Shown piece by piece: positions 34,192-43,808 of a stretch of DNA of 64,000 nucleotides; position 1 is the stretch's first letter, and the number at the start of each line of letters is the position of its first letter. Under the pieces are notes generated by a model, which saw only the letters and a list, made by a program, of their open reading frames with translations, was not told where the DNA came from and ran no database searches. Source of the DNA: Kordia sp. Lineage in GTDB: Bacteria; Bacteroidota; Bacteroidia; Flavobacteriales; Flavobacteriaceae. The position numbers were made by a program, and so were the translations under genes. The stretch lies in assembly GCF_022447245.1 (NCBI RefSeq), contig NZ_JAKVBC010000024.1, positions 18,495 to 82,494 of the forward strand, in the 5' to 3' direction.

Positions 34192-34725
34192 CAAATTATT
34201 AATACTTATAAGTACGTTGAAATTTATGACAAGTGGATACAACTATTTAAGTTTTCATTGTTTGTAGTACTTCCTACTAGCCTCATTTGTATACTGGCAC
34301 TTATCTTATTTTCTTATGCCTACTATTCAATACTATTTATTTTTTGCACTTGTAGGTATTTTATACTACAAGTATATTATATTCAAAAAACAATGTGTAC
34401 ATTACAATTTACTGACATTCTTTACCAATAAAATCCTGTTTTATGGATTCGGAAATTTTCAAAAGGATCAGATATATGGAAATCACATGCATTTATAGAC
34501 ATTGTATTACGGCCTTGGTCAACGGTTGTTACCTTAGCCGATAATAAAATTAAATATGGTGCTGAAACTAGAGTGTTCAAACGGAAAATAATTGTGATCA
34601 TTATACTTCTCTACTTGTTGATTCTTTATACCGTTCACTATTTCAAATCTTATGATTCTTTTGTCACGTATATCATAAGTGCTATTGTATTTATTGTAGC
34701 ATTTGGCTATATGTATTTGAAGTAG
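34192..34725 (+). pseudogene. Decayed multi-pass membrane protein
   Basis: A single frame from 34192 to TAG 34723-34725 holds 177 sense codons broken only by TAA at 34429-34431. Another TAA at 34189-34191 separates it from further coding-like sequence. The translation has two long hydrophobic segments before the stop (KFSLFVVLPTSLICILALIL and following) and two after it (IIVIIILLYLLILYTVHYF; VTYIISAIVFIVAFGYMYLK), with WIRKFSKGSDIWKSHAF between. No start codon remains. The rest of the 33804-34928 gap shows nothing. Confidence 0.55.
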
Positions 34726-34928
34726 CTTAAATATCGTAATTGATTTTCTAGGGTTACAATCTATTTTCTTGGTATCCTAATTTTAAACATAATTCTAAAG
34801 AAACTCTTTCCTACTCCAACTACCTAATTAACAAACACATATATTTCAAAAACTAAATCATATCCTAAAATAAGTTTTTTTCATACGAATTCGTTATTTT
34901 TAAAGTCAAACACTAAAAGACATCTACT

Positions 34929-37900
34929 TTGAAGATTAAAAAATTATGGAAACGAATTTTATTAGGACTCATCATAGTTCCTACTTTAGTAGTAGGTGGA
35001 CTCATACTATATGTTCAGGTCAACCAATCTGAAATTATTAAAGGAGAAATTGAAAAATTAAATAAAGGACACAAAGGTCTTATTAGTATTGGTGATAGTG
35101 AATTATCTCTTTTTGGTAATTTCCCATACATCGCTGTAAAAGTTTATGATTTCAAAATTTTTGAAACAAAAGAAGACAATGCACCAGTTATAATGGATGT
35201 AAAAGACATCTATGTTGGCTTTAACCTATGGGACATTGTAAATGGAAATTATGATATTCAATCTTTGATAGTTGAAGATGGTGTTTTTAATATCGTTATT
35301 CACGAAAATAATACTACTAATATTCAAAACTCTATCGCTAGCACCTCTGATACAGAAACTCCATCTACGAACATTCATCTAAAGAAAATTAAATTTAAAA
35401 ACCTTGATATTCATACATTGGATGAAGCTACGAATACAGATGTTGAAAAATTTGTATATGCAGGCACAGGTAGTTTTAATCAAAAAGATAGCATTATCTC
35501 AGGGCATGTAGATGCCGATCTTGAATTAAATGTTATAAAAAATGGAGATACCACTTTTTTCCATAAAAAACATTTAGAAGTCCACACAGACGTTGTATTC
35601 AATGAGCATACTGGTATTCTTGACATACAACCTTCGGGTATTGTTATGGAAAATGGCGATTTTGAATTAAAAGGCTCTATAGATGTAAAAAATGATGTAG
35701 ACCTTGACCTTTCCATAAAAGGGAAAAAGCCCAATTTTGATATGTTTATAGCTTTCGCTCCGGCAGATGTGATTCCAGTTTTGGAAAAATACAAAAACGC
35801 TGGTGAAATTTATTTTAACGCTAGTATTCAAGGTGCTGCCAATAAAGGAAATAGACCATTTATAAATGCTGATTTTGGAGCTAAAAAAGCCTTTTTAGAA
35901 AATACTAAAAAAGGAAAAAAGATAGATAACATGGGCTTTAGTGGTCATTTTACAAATGGCGAAAATAGAGATACAAGTACTATGGAATTCTCACTCACAG
36001 ACATGACCGCTTCATTAGAAAAGGGAGAGTTTAAAGGTGCTATTCTGGTTAAGAATTTTGAATCGCCAGAAGTAGACATGCAAGTCGACTCTTACTTTAA
36101 TCTAAATTTTATTGCCGACTTTTTTGATTTGGAGCAAGTACAAGGTGCCTCTGGAGAAGTTTCGTTAAAAATGAATTTTCACGATATTATAGATATTGAC
36201 AGACCCGAAAAAGCTTTACAAAAACTCAATCAAGCATACTTTGCACAGTTGCGTGTAAAAGACTTAAGTTTAAACGCCAAAAACCTTCCCGCTCCTTTAG
36301 ATTCATTGAATGTAGATTTGGTCATGAATGGTAAAGAAGCAACATTGAAACAATTTGATATGTCAATAGGTAATACAGATCTATCCATTAGTGGTTTTCT
36401 GTCTGACTTACCCGCTATAGTGCATCATACGAATATTCCAGTAGAAGCTCATTTTGATATTACTTCTGAGCATCTGGATATTGCACAATTGACAGGATAT
36501 TCTGAGTTAGATTCTATCCAAAAAGGTATTGATGAGCAAATACAAAATCTTAGTTTAGGATTTTCTTTTAAGGCTTCTGCTAAAGACTTTACAGAATCTA
36601 AGTATTTACCAAAAGGTGAGTTTTTTATTGATAGCTTACATGCTGGCTTAAAACATTATCCACATAAGCTACATGATTTTCATGCTGATGTATTAATCGA
36701 CAGTACGGATTTAAAAATAGTAGATTTCACTGGATATATTGATGATAGTGATTTTCACTTTGATGGACTCATACACGATTATACATTTTGGATGCAACCC
36801 GAACTTAACGGAGATGTAGACTTAGATATCAACATCACTTCCAACAAGTTAAGATTGGAAGATGTTTTTTCGTATGGAGGTGAAAATTATGTTCCTGAAG
36901 AATATAGACATGAAGAATTTGATGATTTGGCATTGCATTTTGACTCTAGTATGCATTATAAAGATTCTGCTTTGCATTCCATCGATCTGGCTTTAGACAA
37001 ATTAAATACAAAAATGAAATTGCATCCGCTTCGTTTTCATGATTTTAGAGGAAATATTCATTATGAGGACGAGCATATTGTTATAAAAGATTTTCATGGA
37101 GAAATAGGAACCACTAATTTTAATTTCGATTTAAATTATTATTTAGGAAAAAATCAAGAAATAAAGAAAAGAGATAATTACCTAGCGGTAAAAGCAAATT
37201 ACATCGATTATGATGCTCTTTTTAAGTTTGATTTACAGCCACCAAAACCAACAGAAGTTGTTGCATCAAAAACTGCTGATGTAGCAGAACATGCCAATGC
37301 TTTTAATATATATGAACTGCCTTTTACAGACATGCAGTTTAAGGCAGATATAGAGCACTTTATCTACCATAGGATAGACCTTCAAAAGATCAAAGCAGAA
37401 TTCAGAACAACGCCCAATCATTACATTTATATAGATACATTACAGATGAATGCTGCAGGAGGAAAGATTCAATTAAATGGCTATTTTAATGGTAGCGATC
37501 CAAAACATATTTATCTGCAACCTGATTTGGTAATGACTCATGTTGATTTGGATAAACTGCTTTTCAAATTTGAAAATTTTGGGCAAGATCATCTCATTTC
37601 TGAAAATTTACAAGGAAAACTCACTTCCAGAATTAAAGGTAAGATTAGAGTATATCCAGATATGGTTCCTGATTTGGATCAATCTACGCTAGAAATGGAT
37701 GTAAAAGTATCAAACGGTAGGTTAAAAAATTACGATCCCATGTTGGCACTTTCAGATTATATGGGAGATAAAAACCTGCGAAACATTCGGTTTGATACTT
37801 TACAAAACAGCTTGAATGTGGAAAAAGGAAAGATTCATATTCCTTCTATGACCATCGAATCTACTTTAGGTCACATGGAACTATCTGGCACACATGATAG

Positions 37901-38129
37901 CAATCAAAATATCGATTATTATTTACGTATTCCCTGGAAAACTGTTCGGAAAGCTGCTTGGTATAAATTATTTAAACGCAAGAATCGTACTATTGCTGAA
38001 GATCAAGAAGATGAGATTGTAGAAGTAAATACCAACAAAAGAACACGATATCTTAACATAAAGGTCCGAGGAACCGTAGATGATTATAAAATTTCATTGG
38101 GTAAGAAAAAGAAACGTAAAAAAGAATAG
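34929..38129 (+). CDS. AsmA-like giant envelope protein
   Basis: A 1066-residue protein with one N-terminal membrane anchor (about residues 9-29). A very long beta-rich region follows, made of repeating amphipathic strands such as SIGDSELSLFGNFPYIAVKV and LDQSTLEMDVKVSNGRLKNY. This is the signature of AsmA/TamB-type bridge proteins, which span the periplasm and move lipids or help outer-membrane assembly. It starts with TTG at 34929; no nearer ATG precedes the conserved KKLWKRILLG start. The C-terminus is basic (KKKKRKKE). The IS element begins 47 bp after its stop. Confidence 0.8.
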   Translation: MKIKKLWKRILLGLIIVPTLVVGGLILYVQVNQSEIIKGEIEKLNKGHKGLISIGDSELSLFGNFPYIAVKVYDFKIFETKEDNAPVIMDVKDIYVGFNLWDIVNGNYDIQSLIVEDGVFNIVIHENNTTNIQNSIASTSDTETPSTNIHLKKIKFKNLDIHTLDEATNTDVEKFVYAGTGSFNQKDSIISGHVDADLELNVIKNGDTTFFHKKHLEVHTDVVFNEHTGILDIQPSGIVMENGDFELKGSIDVKNDVDLDLSIKGKKPNFDMFIAFAPADVIPVLEKYKNAGEIYFNASIQGAANKGNRPFINADFGAKKAFLENTKKGKKIDNMGFSGHFTNGENRDTSTMEFSLTDMTASLEKGEFKGAILVKNFESPEVDMQVDSYFNLNFIADFFDLEQVQGASGEVSLKMNFHDIIDIDRPEKALQKLNQAYFAQLRVKDLSLNAKNLPAPLDSLNVDLVMNGKEATLKQFDMSIGNTDLSISGFLSDLPAIVHHTNIPVEAHFDITSEHLDIAQLTGYSELDSIQKGIDEQIQNLSLGFSFKASAKDFTESKYLPKGEFFIDSLHAGLKHYPHKLHDFHADVLIDSTDLKIVDFTGYIDDSDFHFDGLIHDYTFWMQPELNGDVDLDINITSNKLRLEDVFSYGGENYVPEEYRHEEFDDLALHFDSSMHYKDSALHSIDLALDKLNTKMKLHPLRFHDFRGNIHYEDEHIVIKDFHGEIGTTNFNFDLNYYLGKNQEIKKRDNYLAVKANYIDYDALFKFDLQPPKPTEVVASKTADVAEHANAFNIYELPFTDMQFKADIEHFIYHRIDLQKIKAEFRTTPNHYIYIDTLQMNAAGGKIQLNGYFNGSDPKHIYLQPDLVMTHVDLDKLLFKFENFGQDHLISENLQGKLTSRIKGKIRVYPDMVPDLDQSTLEMDVKVSNGRLKNYDPMLALSDYMGDKNLRNIRFDTLQNSLNVEKGKIHIPSMTIESTLGHMELSGTHDSNQNIDYYLRIPWKTVRKAAWYKLFKRKNRTIAEDQEDEIVEVNTNKRTRYLNIKVRGTVDDYKISLGKKKKRKKE

Positions 38130-38238
38130 TGTTCGTAATTAATTTGCAACTCCATGGGTTTGTAAAAAAGCATGCTGATCATTCCCCCGAAATTAGGACA
38201 GTAGTTTAAGTTAGAAAAAAACACTTAAATTTACTGAT

Positions 38239-38514
38239 ATGACACGAAGAAAATTCACTTCAAAATTCAAGACCAAAGTTGTTTTGGAAGTATTAAAAGA
38301 ACGTTCAACCGTTCAAGAGCTTGCACAGAAATTTGAAATTAGTGTGCAACAAATCTACACATGGAAACGGGAATTTCTAGCCAATGCGGAAACGGTTTTT
38401 GATAAAGGCACAAAATCTGTCAAAAGTGCAGCAGAAGAAAAAGAAGAACATTTATTAAAAGTAATCGGTCAGCAGAAAGTCGAACTTGATTTTTTAAAGA
38501 ACGCCTTGCGATAA
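38239..38514 (+). CDS. IS3-family transposase OrfA
   Basis: A 91-residue DNA-binding subunit with a helix-turn-helix (residues 5-50: KFKTKVVLEVLKERSTVQEL and AQKFEISVQQIYTWKREF) and a leucine-zipper-like C-terminus. Programmed -1 frameshifting in the TTTTTTAAAGA stretch near 38495 would join it to OrfB, giving the OrfAB transposase that is usual in this family. Confidence 0.93.
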   Translation: MTRRKFTSKFKTKVVLEVLKERSTVQELAQKFEISVQQIYTWKREFLANAETVFDKGTKSVKSAAEEKEEHLLKVIGQQKVELDFLKNALR

Positions 38515-38537
38515 CACCACTAACCAAACGAAGACTA

Positions 38538-39368
38538 ATGATAAGCAAGGATCATTCTATCTTGAGTCTTAGCAGACAATGCAAATTGCTAAAGCTCCAT
38601 CGTTCAGGTCTGTATTACAAACCCAAAGGAGAAAGTAAGCTGAATTTGGAACTAATGAAATTAATAGATGCTCACTATATGGATCATTGTTTTAAGGGCG
38701 CTAGACGAATCCATACGTGGCTAACTATGGATAAAGGATATAGCGTCAATCATAAGCGTATAGAACGTCTCTATTATAAAGTTATGGGACTTAGAGCTGT
38801 CATGCCAGGAAAACATACTTCTAGGCGAAATAAAGCCCATAAAGTATATCCATATCTGCTCAGGAACTTAACCGTTACAGTTCCTAATCAGGTATGGGCT
38901 ACTGATATTACCTATATCCCCATGCGAAAAGGCTTTATGTATTTAGTGGCAATCATAGATCTGCATAGCAGATATGTATTGAACTGGTCTGTCTCCAATA
39001 CCATGGATGCTAGTTGGTGTAAAGAAACGCTAGAAGAAGCAATTGCTATTCACGGAAAACCAGAGATCATAAATACCGATCAAGGAAGTCAGTTTACATC
39101 AGAGGTATTTACTAAGTTCGTTCTTGGTAGTGGAATCAAATTAAGTATGGACGGAAAAGGACGTGCTATTGACAATGTATTTATTGAGCGCTTATGGAGA
39201 ACTGTAAAATATGAAAGTGTCTATCTTAATCCGCCAGACTCTGCCATAGATTTATACAAACAACTCAAGAAATATTTTAACTATTATAATACCAAAAGAA
39301 GACATCAAGGAATCGAAAATCAAATACCTGTTAACAGGTATTTGATGAAAAATAAACAAGTAGCTTGA
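38538..39368 (+). CDS. IS3-family transposase OrfB (DDE integrase core)
   Basis: A 276-residue catalytic subunit. The N-terminal HTH_21 domain includes HCFKGARRIHTWLTMDKGY. The rve domain has the catalytic residues in VWATDITYI (first D), NTDQGSQFTS (second D) and FIERLWRTVKYE (E), with RHQGI at the end. It is in the -1 frame relative to OrfA and remains open upstream into the overlap, so it is normally made as the OrfAB fusion. All catalytic residues are present, so the element could be active. Confidence 0.95.
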   Translation: MISKDHSILSLSRQCKLLKLHRSGLYYKPKGESKLNLELMKLIDAHYMDHCFKGARRIHTWLTMDKGYSVNHKRIERLYYKVMGLRAVMPGKHTSRRNKAHKVYPYLLRNLTVTVPNQVWATDITYIPMRKGFMYLVAIIDLHSRYVLNWSVSNTMDASWCKETLEEAIAIHGKPEIINTDQGSQFTSEVFTKFVLGSGIKLSMDGKGRAIDNVFIERLWRTVKYESVYLNPPDSAIDLYKQLKKYFNYYNTKRRHQGIENQIPVNRYLMKNKQVA

Positions 39369-39423
39369 TATATGATTTATTAACTTAACTTAGCGTATAA
39401 ACTGTCCTCTAAATGGGAGATGA

Positions 39424-39939
39424 TCAAGAATCTTGATAATCAACAGTATCAAATCGTACGGCTTCAGTTTTCGTTTCTACCGCTGTATTTTCAAGAACTT
39501 CATAAAACAAAACTGTACGTGATTTTGGTGCGACTTCAAAATAAACTAAATCGCCCACTTTTACTTGCAAATACATGTTGTATTCTATTTCATGTTCTAT
39601 TCCTTCTACAATGATGTAATAATAGCGTTTTTTATTTGTTTTACTGTTGCTAGAATCTCTATGATCATGACTCCTTGAATGAAAAGTACTTTGCTTAATG
39701 TTCAATTTTTTGTCTTCTACAATTCCTTCATAGCAATTCTTAGCACCAGCGTTAAAATCTTTAATTAAAATTGAAGCCATATAACCGAGTATAACCAAAA
39801 AGAAAACTCCAAATACACCAAATATGAGCGTAGGAATCAATTCAAAATCGTTTGTGTCTTGAAAAGAATCGCGAAGTATAAAAAAATAAATAGCAGAAAA
39901 ACAGCAATAGCAAATACTACAAAACCGAGCGTTCGCCAT
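39424..39939 (-). CDS. Membrane protein of unknown function, probably frameshifted at the N-terminus
   Basis: The intact frame encodes 171 residues with a membrane helix (IPTLIFGVFGVFFLVILGYM), then a beta-rich domain (YYYIIVEGIEHEIEYNMYLQ). The upstream frame continues better in another register, reading HKIVKKLKSKIWRTLGFVVF then AIAVFLLFIF, a normal first membrane helix. A start at ATG 39990 with two homopolymer indels (in an A6 run near 39982 and a T4 run near 39862) would give 188 residues in a span divisible by three. The promoter box at 40027-40074 fits that start. The stop TGA is provided by the right end of the IS element. Confidence 0.6.
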   Translation of the reverse strand: MANARFCSICYCCFSAIYFFILRDSFQDTNDFELIPTLIFGVFGVFFLVILGYMASILIKDFNAGAKNCYEGIVEDKKLNIKQSTFHSRSHDHRDSSNSKTNKKRYYYIIVEGIEHEIEYNMYLQVKVGDLVYFEVAPKSRTVLFYEVLENTAVETKTEAVRFDTVDYQDS

Positions 39940-40026
39940 ATTTTTGACTTTAATTTTTTTACGATCTTATGTAGTAAGCGTTTTTTGCATACGAGGTAGT
40001 TAAGGTTCTAGTATTACACTACCTTC

Positions 40027-40074
40027 CAAAAATTGAATATTTTAAGAGTGATTACAATACGACAAATTACGTAT
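40027..40074 (-). promoter_or_regulatory. Response-regulator operator and promoter of the membrane protein gene
   Basis: ATACG-ACAAATTA-CGTAT (40057-40074) is centred 35.5 bp before TTTG (40030-40027, minus strand). It is the fourth copy of the motif and lies 22 kb from the kinase genes. Confidence 0.65.
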
Positions 40075-40085
40075 TTTACAATGTC

Positions 40086-43025
40086 TTATCGTTTTAGCGT
40101 AAAATGCCCTTTATAAATAGTTCCAATCATAGGTCTTTCTACTCTAAACCAGTAATCTCCGGAAGGCATTCGTTGTCCATTATAATTTCCGTCCCAACCT
40201 TTAGATGCAGGATTCAACGTGGTAAGTCGCTTTCCGTAACGGTCAAAAATATAAATACGTAATGTAGGATCACTACTAGAAGCTACAATTTGCCAATTAT
40301 CATTAAAACCATCATTATTTGGTGTGAAGAAACGCGGATAATTTAGCAGAAATACAGGTTCTGTCACAATGCCGCAATTGTTCTTATCTCTTACATACAT
40401 CGTATATTCGCCTGCTAATAAAAATTCAAAAAGGTTTGAATTAGTATAGGTAATTCCATCTAAAGAATATTCGTAATTACCCAAACCTTGTACGGCTACA
40501 GCAATGGTATTTTGAGTATTTGTCCAATCTGTAATTGTTACATCAATAGCCGTTGCAGGACCAGATTCTATCACCGTAAACGTTCTGGTATTGCTGCAAT
40601 TTTGTTGCTCACCAAAAATGGTAAAACTATTGCCAATTTCCACAGTATACGTTCCTGCGGTATCTACAATAATGGTTTCGGAAGTTGCTCCATTGGACCA
40701 GTTATAAAAATCGGCATCAACTCCAGCAGGTAAAGCAACGGTTCCATCTGTACATAAATACAAAGTTTCATCATCCGCTACAATTGGTCTTTCTAGTGCA
40801 GTAACTGCAAAATCTACAATATCAAAACAACTTGAATTGGTAGTATCTTCAACTCGAACATAAATTTGCTGCGGATTTTCAGTGTTGGTGTAAATACTAC
40901 TGATTGGTGCTATATTCATCATTGCATCAGTTTCGCTCAAGTGATACGAAATTCCATAAGTTCCTGTAAGTCCATCTAGAATTAAAGCATTCTGAGTTGT
41001 TAAATTAAAAGTTGCCGTGTTCGGATTATCTAAAAAACTACATTCAAACAAACCGTCTACTTCATTGGCAATAATGGCTGACGTAATGGTAATTTCAAAA
41101 CTAGTAGTGTCATAACAAGTTGCGTTTCCTGCGGCTTCAATTCGTACTACAATTTGTTGTGGATTGTCTATAGTTTGAAAATTAGTAGCAAGCGCACCTA
41201 TATCATTATCTGCATCTTGTTGTGTGAGGTGATAGGTAATAACAAAGTCACTTGCCGTTTGACTCTGCAAGACTTCAGGATCAAATTGATTAAGATTAAT
41301 TACTTCAAAACCATTATTACTTTGATCGTCACAAATATCAATATTATCAATAGGATTTGCCATAGGAAGTGGATTTACAATCAATGTAAAACTGGTAATA
41401 TCAAAACATCCAGATTGTCCTAAATTAAAAACACGCGCAAAAATTTCTTGATTATTAGAAGTATTGTCAAATGACAATGGTAGTCGATTTTGATCTGTAT
41501 CTGCATCTTCTTGAGAAGCATAAAAAGCTACACTAAATAATTGATCAGATTGTCCAGCCAAAGCTTCTGTAATTTTAGTTGACAAATCGAATGTCTCAAT
41601 TTGATTGTTTGAAACATCATCACATAATAAATAGTCAGAAATTGCACCTGCAACTGGTATTTCATAGATGGTAATATCTCTTGTGGTATCTCTTATTTCA
41701 CCATTTACATTGATAGAAACAGTTACTGAATAAGTTCCGGGATTTGCATACAGATGTACAGGATTTAAGTCAGTTGATGAATTGCCATCACCAAAATTCC
41801 AAGCAACAGAAGTGACTGTTTCAGAAGTGTTTAAAGTGAAATTGGTTTCTTCACCTAAACAAATATTTTCAAATTGAATACTGCCCACAAAGAAGGATTG
41901 GATAAATGTAGGCAATCCAAAACGTCCTAATCGACCTTGTAAACTGATGCCTCGATTTAAATATCCAGCACCAGTTCCTGCAACATTTGGGTTTTCAATG
42001 ACATCTAAAAACGCAACACCGCCATTTGCAACATATAGTTTTTCATCAACGGCTAATTGAATAGCTCCAAGAATATCAGGACCTTCATACAAGATTACAT
42101 CCGAAGCTAAAATATCTGCTTGATTCCATGAAGTAATATTAAACTGATGGACTTTACTTTCAACAGTAGGATTAAACTTTAAGTCAGAGACATACAAGAA
42201 TTCAGTATTTGGTGAAAACTCTACGCCGTATGAACCATTTTGTTCACCTACAAAAAAAATATTGTCTAATAATATAGGATTGGAAATAGTTCCATTGGCA
42301 TCGTTAAAATCAAAAATTTCAACAAAACTATCGTTTGACCATTGTGCAACAGCTAGTTTTTCTCCATTGGAAGAAGCTTTCATATAACCAATTGCTTCTG
42401 TAGTATTTCCGGAATGAATAGCTCCAATATCTTGTGTAATGGGAGTTGTATTAACACCCGCAGCTGTCACTTGAAAAACCAAAAAAGTATTGTTAGCCCA
42501 AGCGTGACTCAATACCCAGTAGTCAGTGCCATTTGCATGTTGAACTGCGGTAATTTTCTCTGCGGTAGAAGGCCAAAGAGGTACGTTTTTTAAGCTTGTT
42601 ACATCGCCATTTCCGCTATTTAGCGTAAGATCAAACTCAGAATATCGTAGACCATTCAAACCAGCTTCATTATCTACCGTAAAGATGTAGTAAATATTAG
42701 GATCGCCTGGTTTGGGAACAATAATGGCAGATTGTGAACTAGAACTATCACCAGTCAATCCTGTTCCATTTGGAGTTACTTGATGGTTTCTATCCCAAAC
42801 CGATCTTCCGTCCGTGTAAAAAAGTAATTGCCCAGTTTGACTAGAAATGGTAGCTACACCTTCATTGGTTTCCAAAGCTCCATCTAGCAATGCAGTAGGA
42901 GGCGAGGTTGTAAAATCTAAACCTGCGTTAGAGCCAAAATACCAATTAACGCCTTCACCTTGCCCAAACGCAACATTCACACAAAAAAATAAGGCACTAA
43001 AAACAAACTTGTAATATTTTTTCAT
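40086..43025 (-). CDS. Type IX-secreted surface protein with PKD domain and type B sorting signal
   Basis: A 979-residue exported protein. It has a signal peptide (MKKYYKFVFSALFFCVNVAF, then GQ), a beta-propeller-like N-terminal half (residues 25-370), one PKD domain (about 395-455: SVAWNFGDGNSSTDLNPVHL), several repeated adhesin-like units (each with LCDD or ICDD and a YHLTQQDAD-like strand), and a C-terminal type B sorting domain. That domain reads FFTPNNDGFNDNW through YIFDRYGKRL to GHFTLKR. It is secreted by the type IX system, probably as an adhesin or gliding-related surface protein. Confidence 0.93.
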   Translation of the reverse strand: MKKYYKFVFSALFFCVNVAFGQGEGVNWYFGSNAGLDFTTSPPTALLDGALETNEGVATISSQTGQLLFYTDGRSVWDRNHQVTPNGTGLTGDSSSSQSAIIVPKPGDPNIYYIFTVDNEAGLNGLRYSEFDLTLNSGNGDVTSLKNVPLWPSTAEKITAVQHANGTDYWVLSHAWANNTFLVFQVTAAGVNTTPITQDIGAIHSGNTTEAIGYMKASSNGEKLAVAQWSNDSFVEIFDFNDANGTISNPILLDNIFFVGEQNGSYGVEFSPNTEFLYVSDLKFNPTVESKVHQFNITSWNQADILASDVILYEGPDILGAIQLAVDEKLYVANGGVAFLDVIENPNVAGTGAGYLNRGISLQGRLGRFGLPTFIQSFFVGSIQFENICLGEETNFTLNTSETVTSVAWNFGDGNSSTDLNPVHLYANPGTYSVTVSINVNGEIRDTTRDITIYEIPVAGAISDYLLCDDVSNNQIETFDLSTKITEALAGQSDQLFSVAFYASQEDADTDQNRLPLSFDNTSNNQEIFARVFNLGQSGCFDITSFTLIVNPLPMANPIDNIDICDDQSNNGFEVINLNQFDPEVLQSQTASDFVITYHLTQQDADNDIGALATNFQTIDNPQQIVVRIEAAGNATCYDTTSFEITITSAIIANEVDGLFECSFLDNPNTATFNLTTQNALILDGLTGTYGISYHLSETDAMMNIAPISSIYTNTENPQQIYVRVEDTTNSSCFDIVDFAVTALERPIVADDETLYLCTDGTVALPAGVDADFYNWSNGATSETIIVDTAGTYTVEIGNSFTIFGEQQNCSNTRTFTVIESGPATAIDVTITDWTNTQNTIAVAVQGLGNYEYSLDGITYTNSNLFEFLLAGEYTMYVRDKNNCGIVTEPVFLLNYPRFFTPNNDGFNDNWQIVASSSDPTLRIYIFDRYGKRLTTLNPASKGWDGNYNGQRMPSGDYWFRVERPMIGTIYKGHFTLKR

Positions 43026-43310
43026 ACAATTTTATAGATACATAATAGTATTTTAATTCTATAAGACTGGGTTTCTTATACGTAGTTTTTGATGTTGCAA
43101 CGTTCAAAAGAATACGGTTAGGCTTCCATATTCTTCTAGAAGTAATGAAAAAATCATTCTCTGTAACATTGTTTAAAACTAGAGCTTGGGGAGATTTTTA
43201 CCTAAATATACGAAATACTCGTATATGGAAATAGTTTTTTTATGGAAAGATCGGGTAGAAAGTATAGATTTTTCGTTTTTTAATCTGTTGAATATGAAAT
43301 GTTTTATGTG

Positions 43311-43808
43311 TTATTCTGACTTTCGAGTCTTCTTTGTTTTTGAAGTTTCTTTAAATTGATCTAAAACGGAATAATATTGTGTAATTAAACGCACATAAAC
43401 ATAGGCTGTATCTGCTTGTGCTTTGAAGCGTAATTGCAAATTCTGAGTATCATTTTTAAAAACAATAGAATCTCTCTTATAGGTTGCTTCACCACCAAAA
43501 ATTTCCTGCATGATTCCTTTTTGGTAGCGTTTGTCATATGGCCAAATAATCCAATCGTCTTCTACTAGTACTTTAGAGAACTTCTTTGGCTTTTCAGCTT
43601 GCCATTTGTTTAAAATCGTCACCAAACTGTCTTTTTTCAGTTTTAAAATGGTTCTATCGGCTTCAAAAGCAACTGCAGAATTCAGTTCAATCTCACTTTT
43701 TTTAATGCCATGACTCCAAATAATCCAAGCACCTACAACGAATGCTACCAAAAATACGATTCCTAGCAATTTGTACAGTGGTTTTGTATGTTTTGAACGC
43801 TTTCTCAT
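43311..43808 (-). CDS. Small single-pass membrane protein of the SEDS-PBP operon
   Basis: A 165-residue protein with basic N-terminal residues and one membrane helix (LLGIVFLVAFVVGAWIIW, about residues 14-31), followed by a mostly charged periplasmic domain. Its start ATG overlaps the TGA of the upstream 1744-residue gene (ATGA), so the two are translationally coupled. No family was recognised. As the last gene of the operon it is probably an accessory subunit, like the small bitopic partners of divisome enzymes, but that is an inference. Confidence 0.7.
   Translation of the reverse strand: MRKRSKHTKPLYKLLGIVFLVAFVVGAWIIWSHGIKKSEIELNSAVAFEADRTILKLKKDSLVTILNKWQAEKPKKFSKVLVEDDWIIWPYDKRYQKGIMQEIFGGEATYKRDSIVFKNDTQNLQLRFKAQADTAYVYVRLITQYYSVLDQFKETSKTKKTRKSE

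Larger units (their letters stand above)
38176..39426 (+). mobile_element. IS3-family insertion sequence, complete
   Basis: The 1251-bp element carries orfA and orfB. The ends are imperfect inverted repeats: TGATCATTCCCCCGAAATTA on the left and, read inward, TGATCATCTCCCATTTAGAG on the right. Both ends share TGATCA, CCC, GGACAGT and AAGTTA in order. Because TGATCA is itself a palindrome, it may be part of the repeat or a target duplication. The right end supplies the stop codon of the gene at 39424. Confidence 0.85.

Noticed and set aside
43208..43224. ATACG-N7-CGTAT palindrome before the type IX-secreted protein gene, as a fifth response-regulator site
   Set aside because: The spacer is 7 instead of 8, the distance to the nearest -7 element is 39 instead of 35.5 bp, and the start codon is far away.
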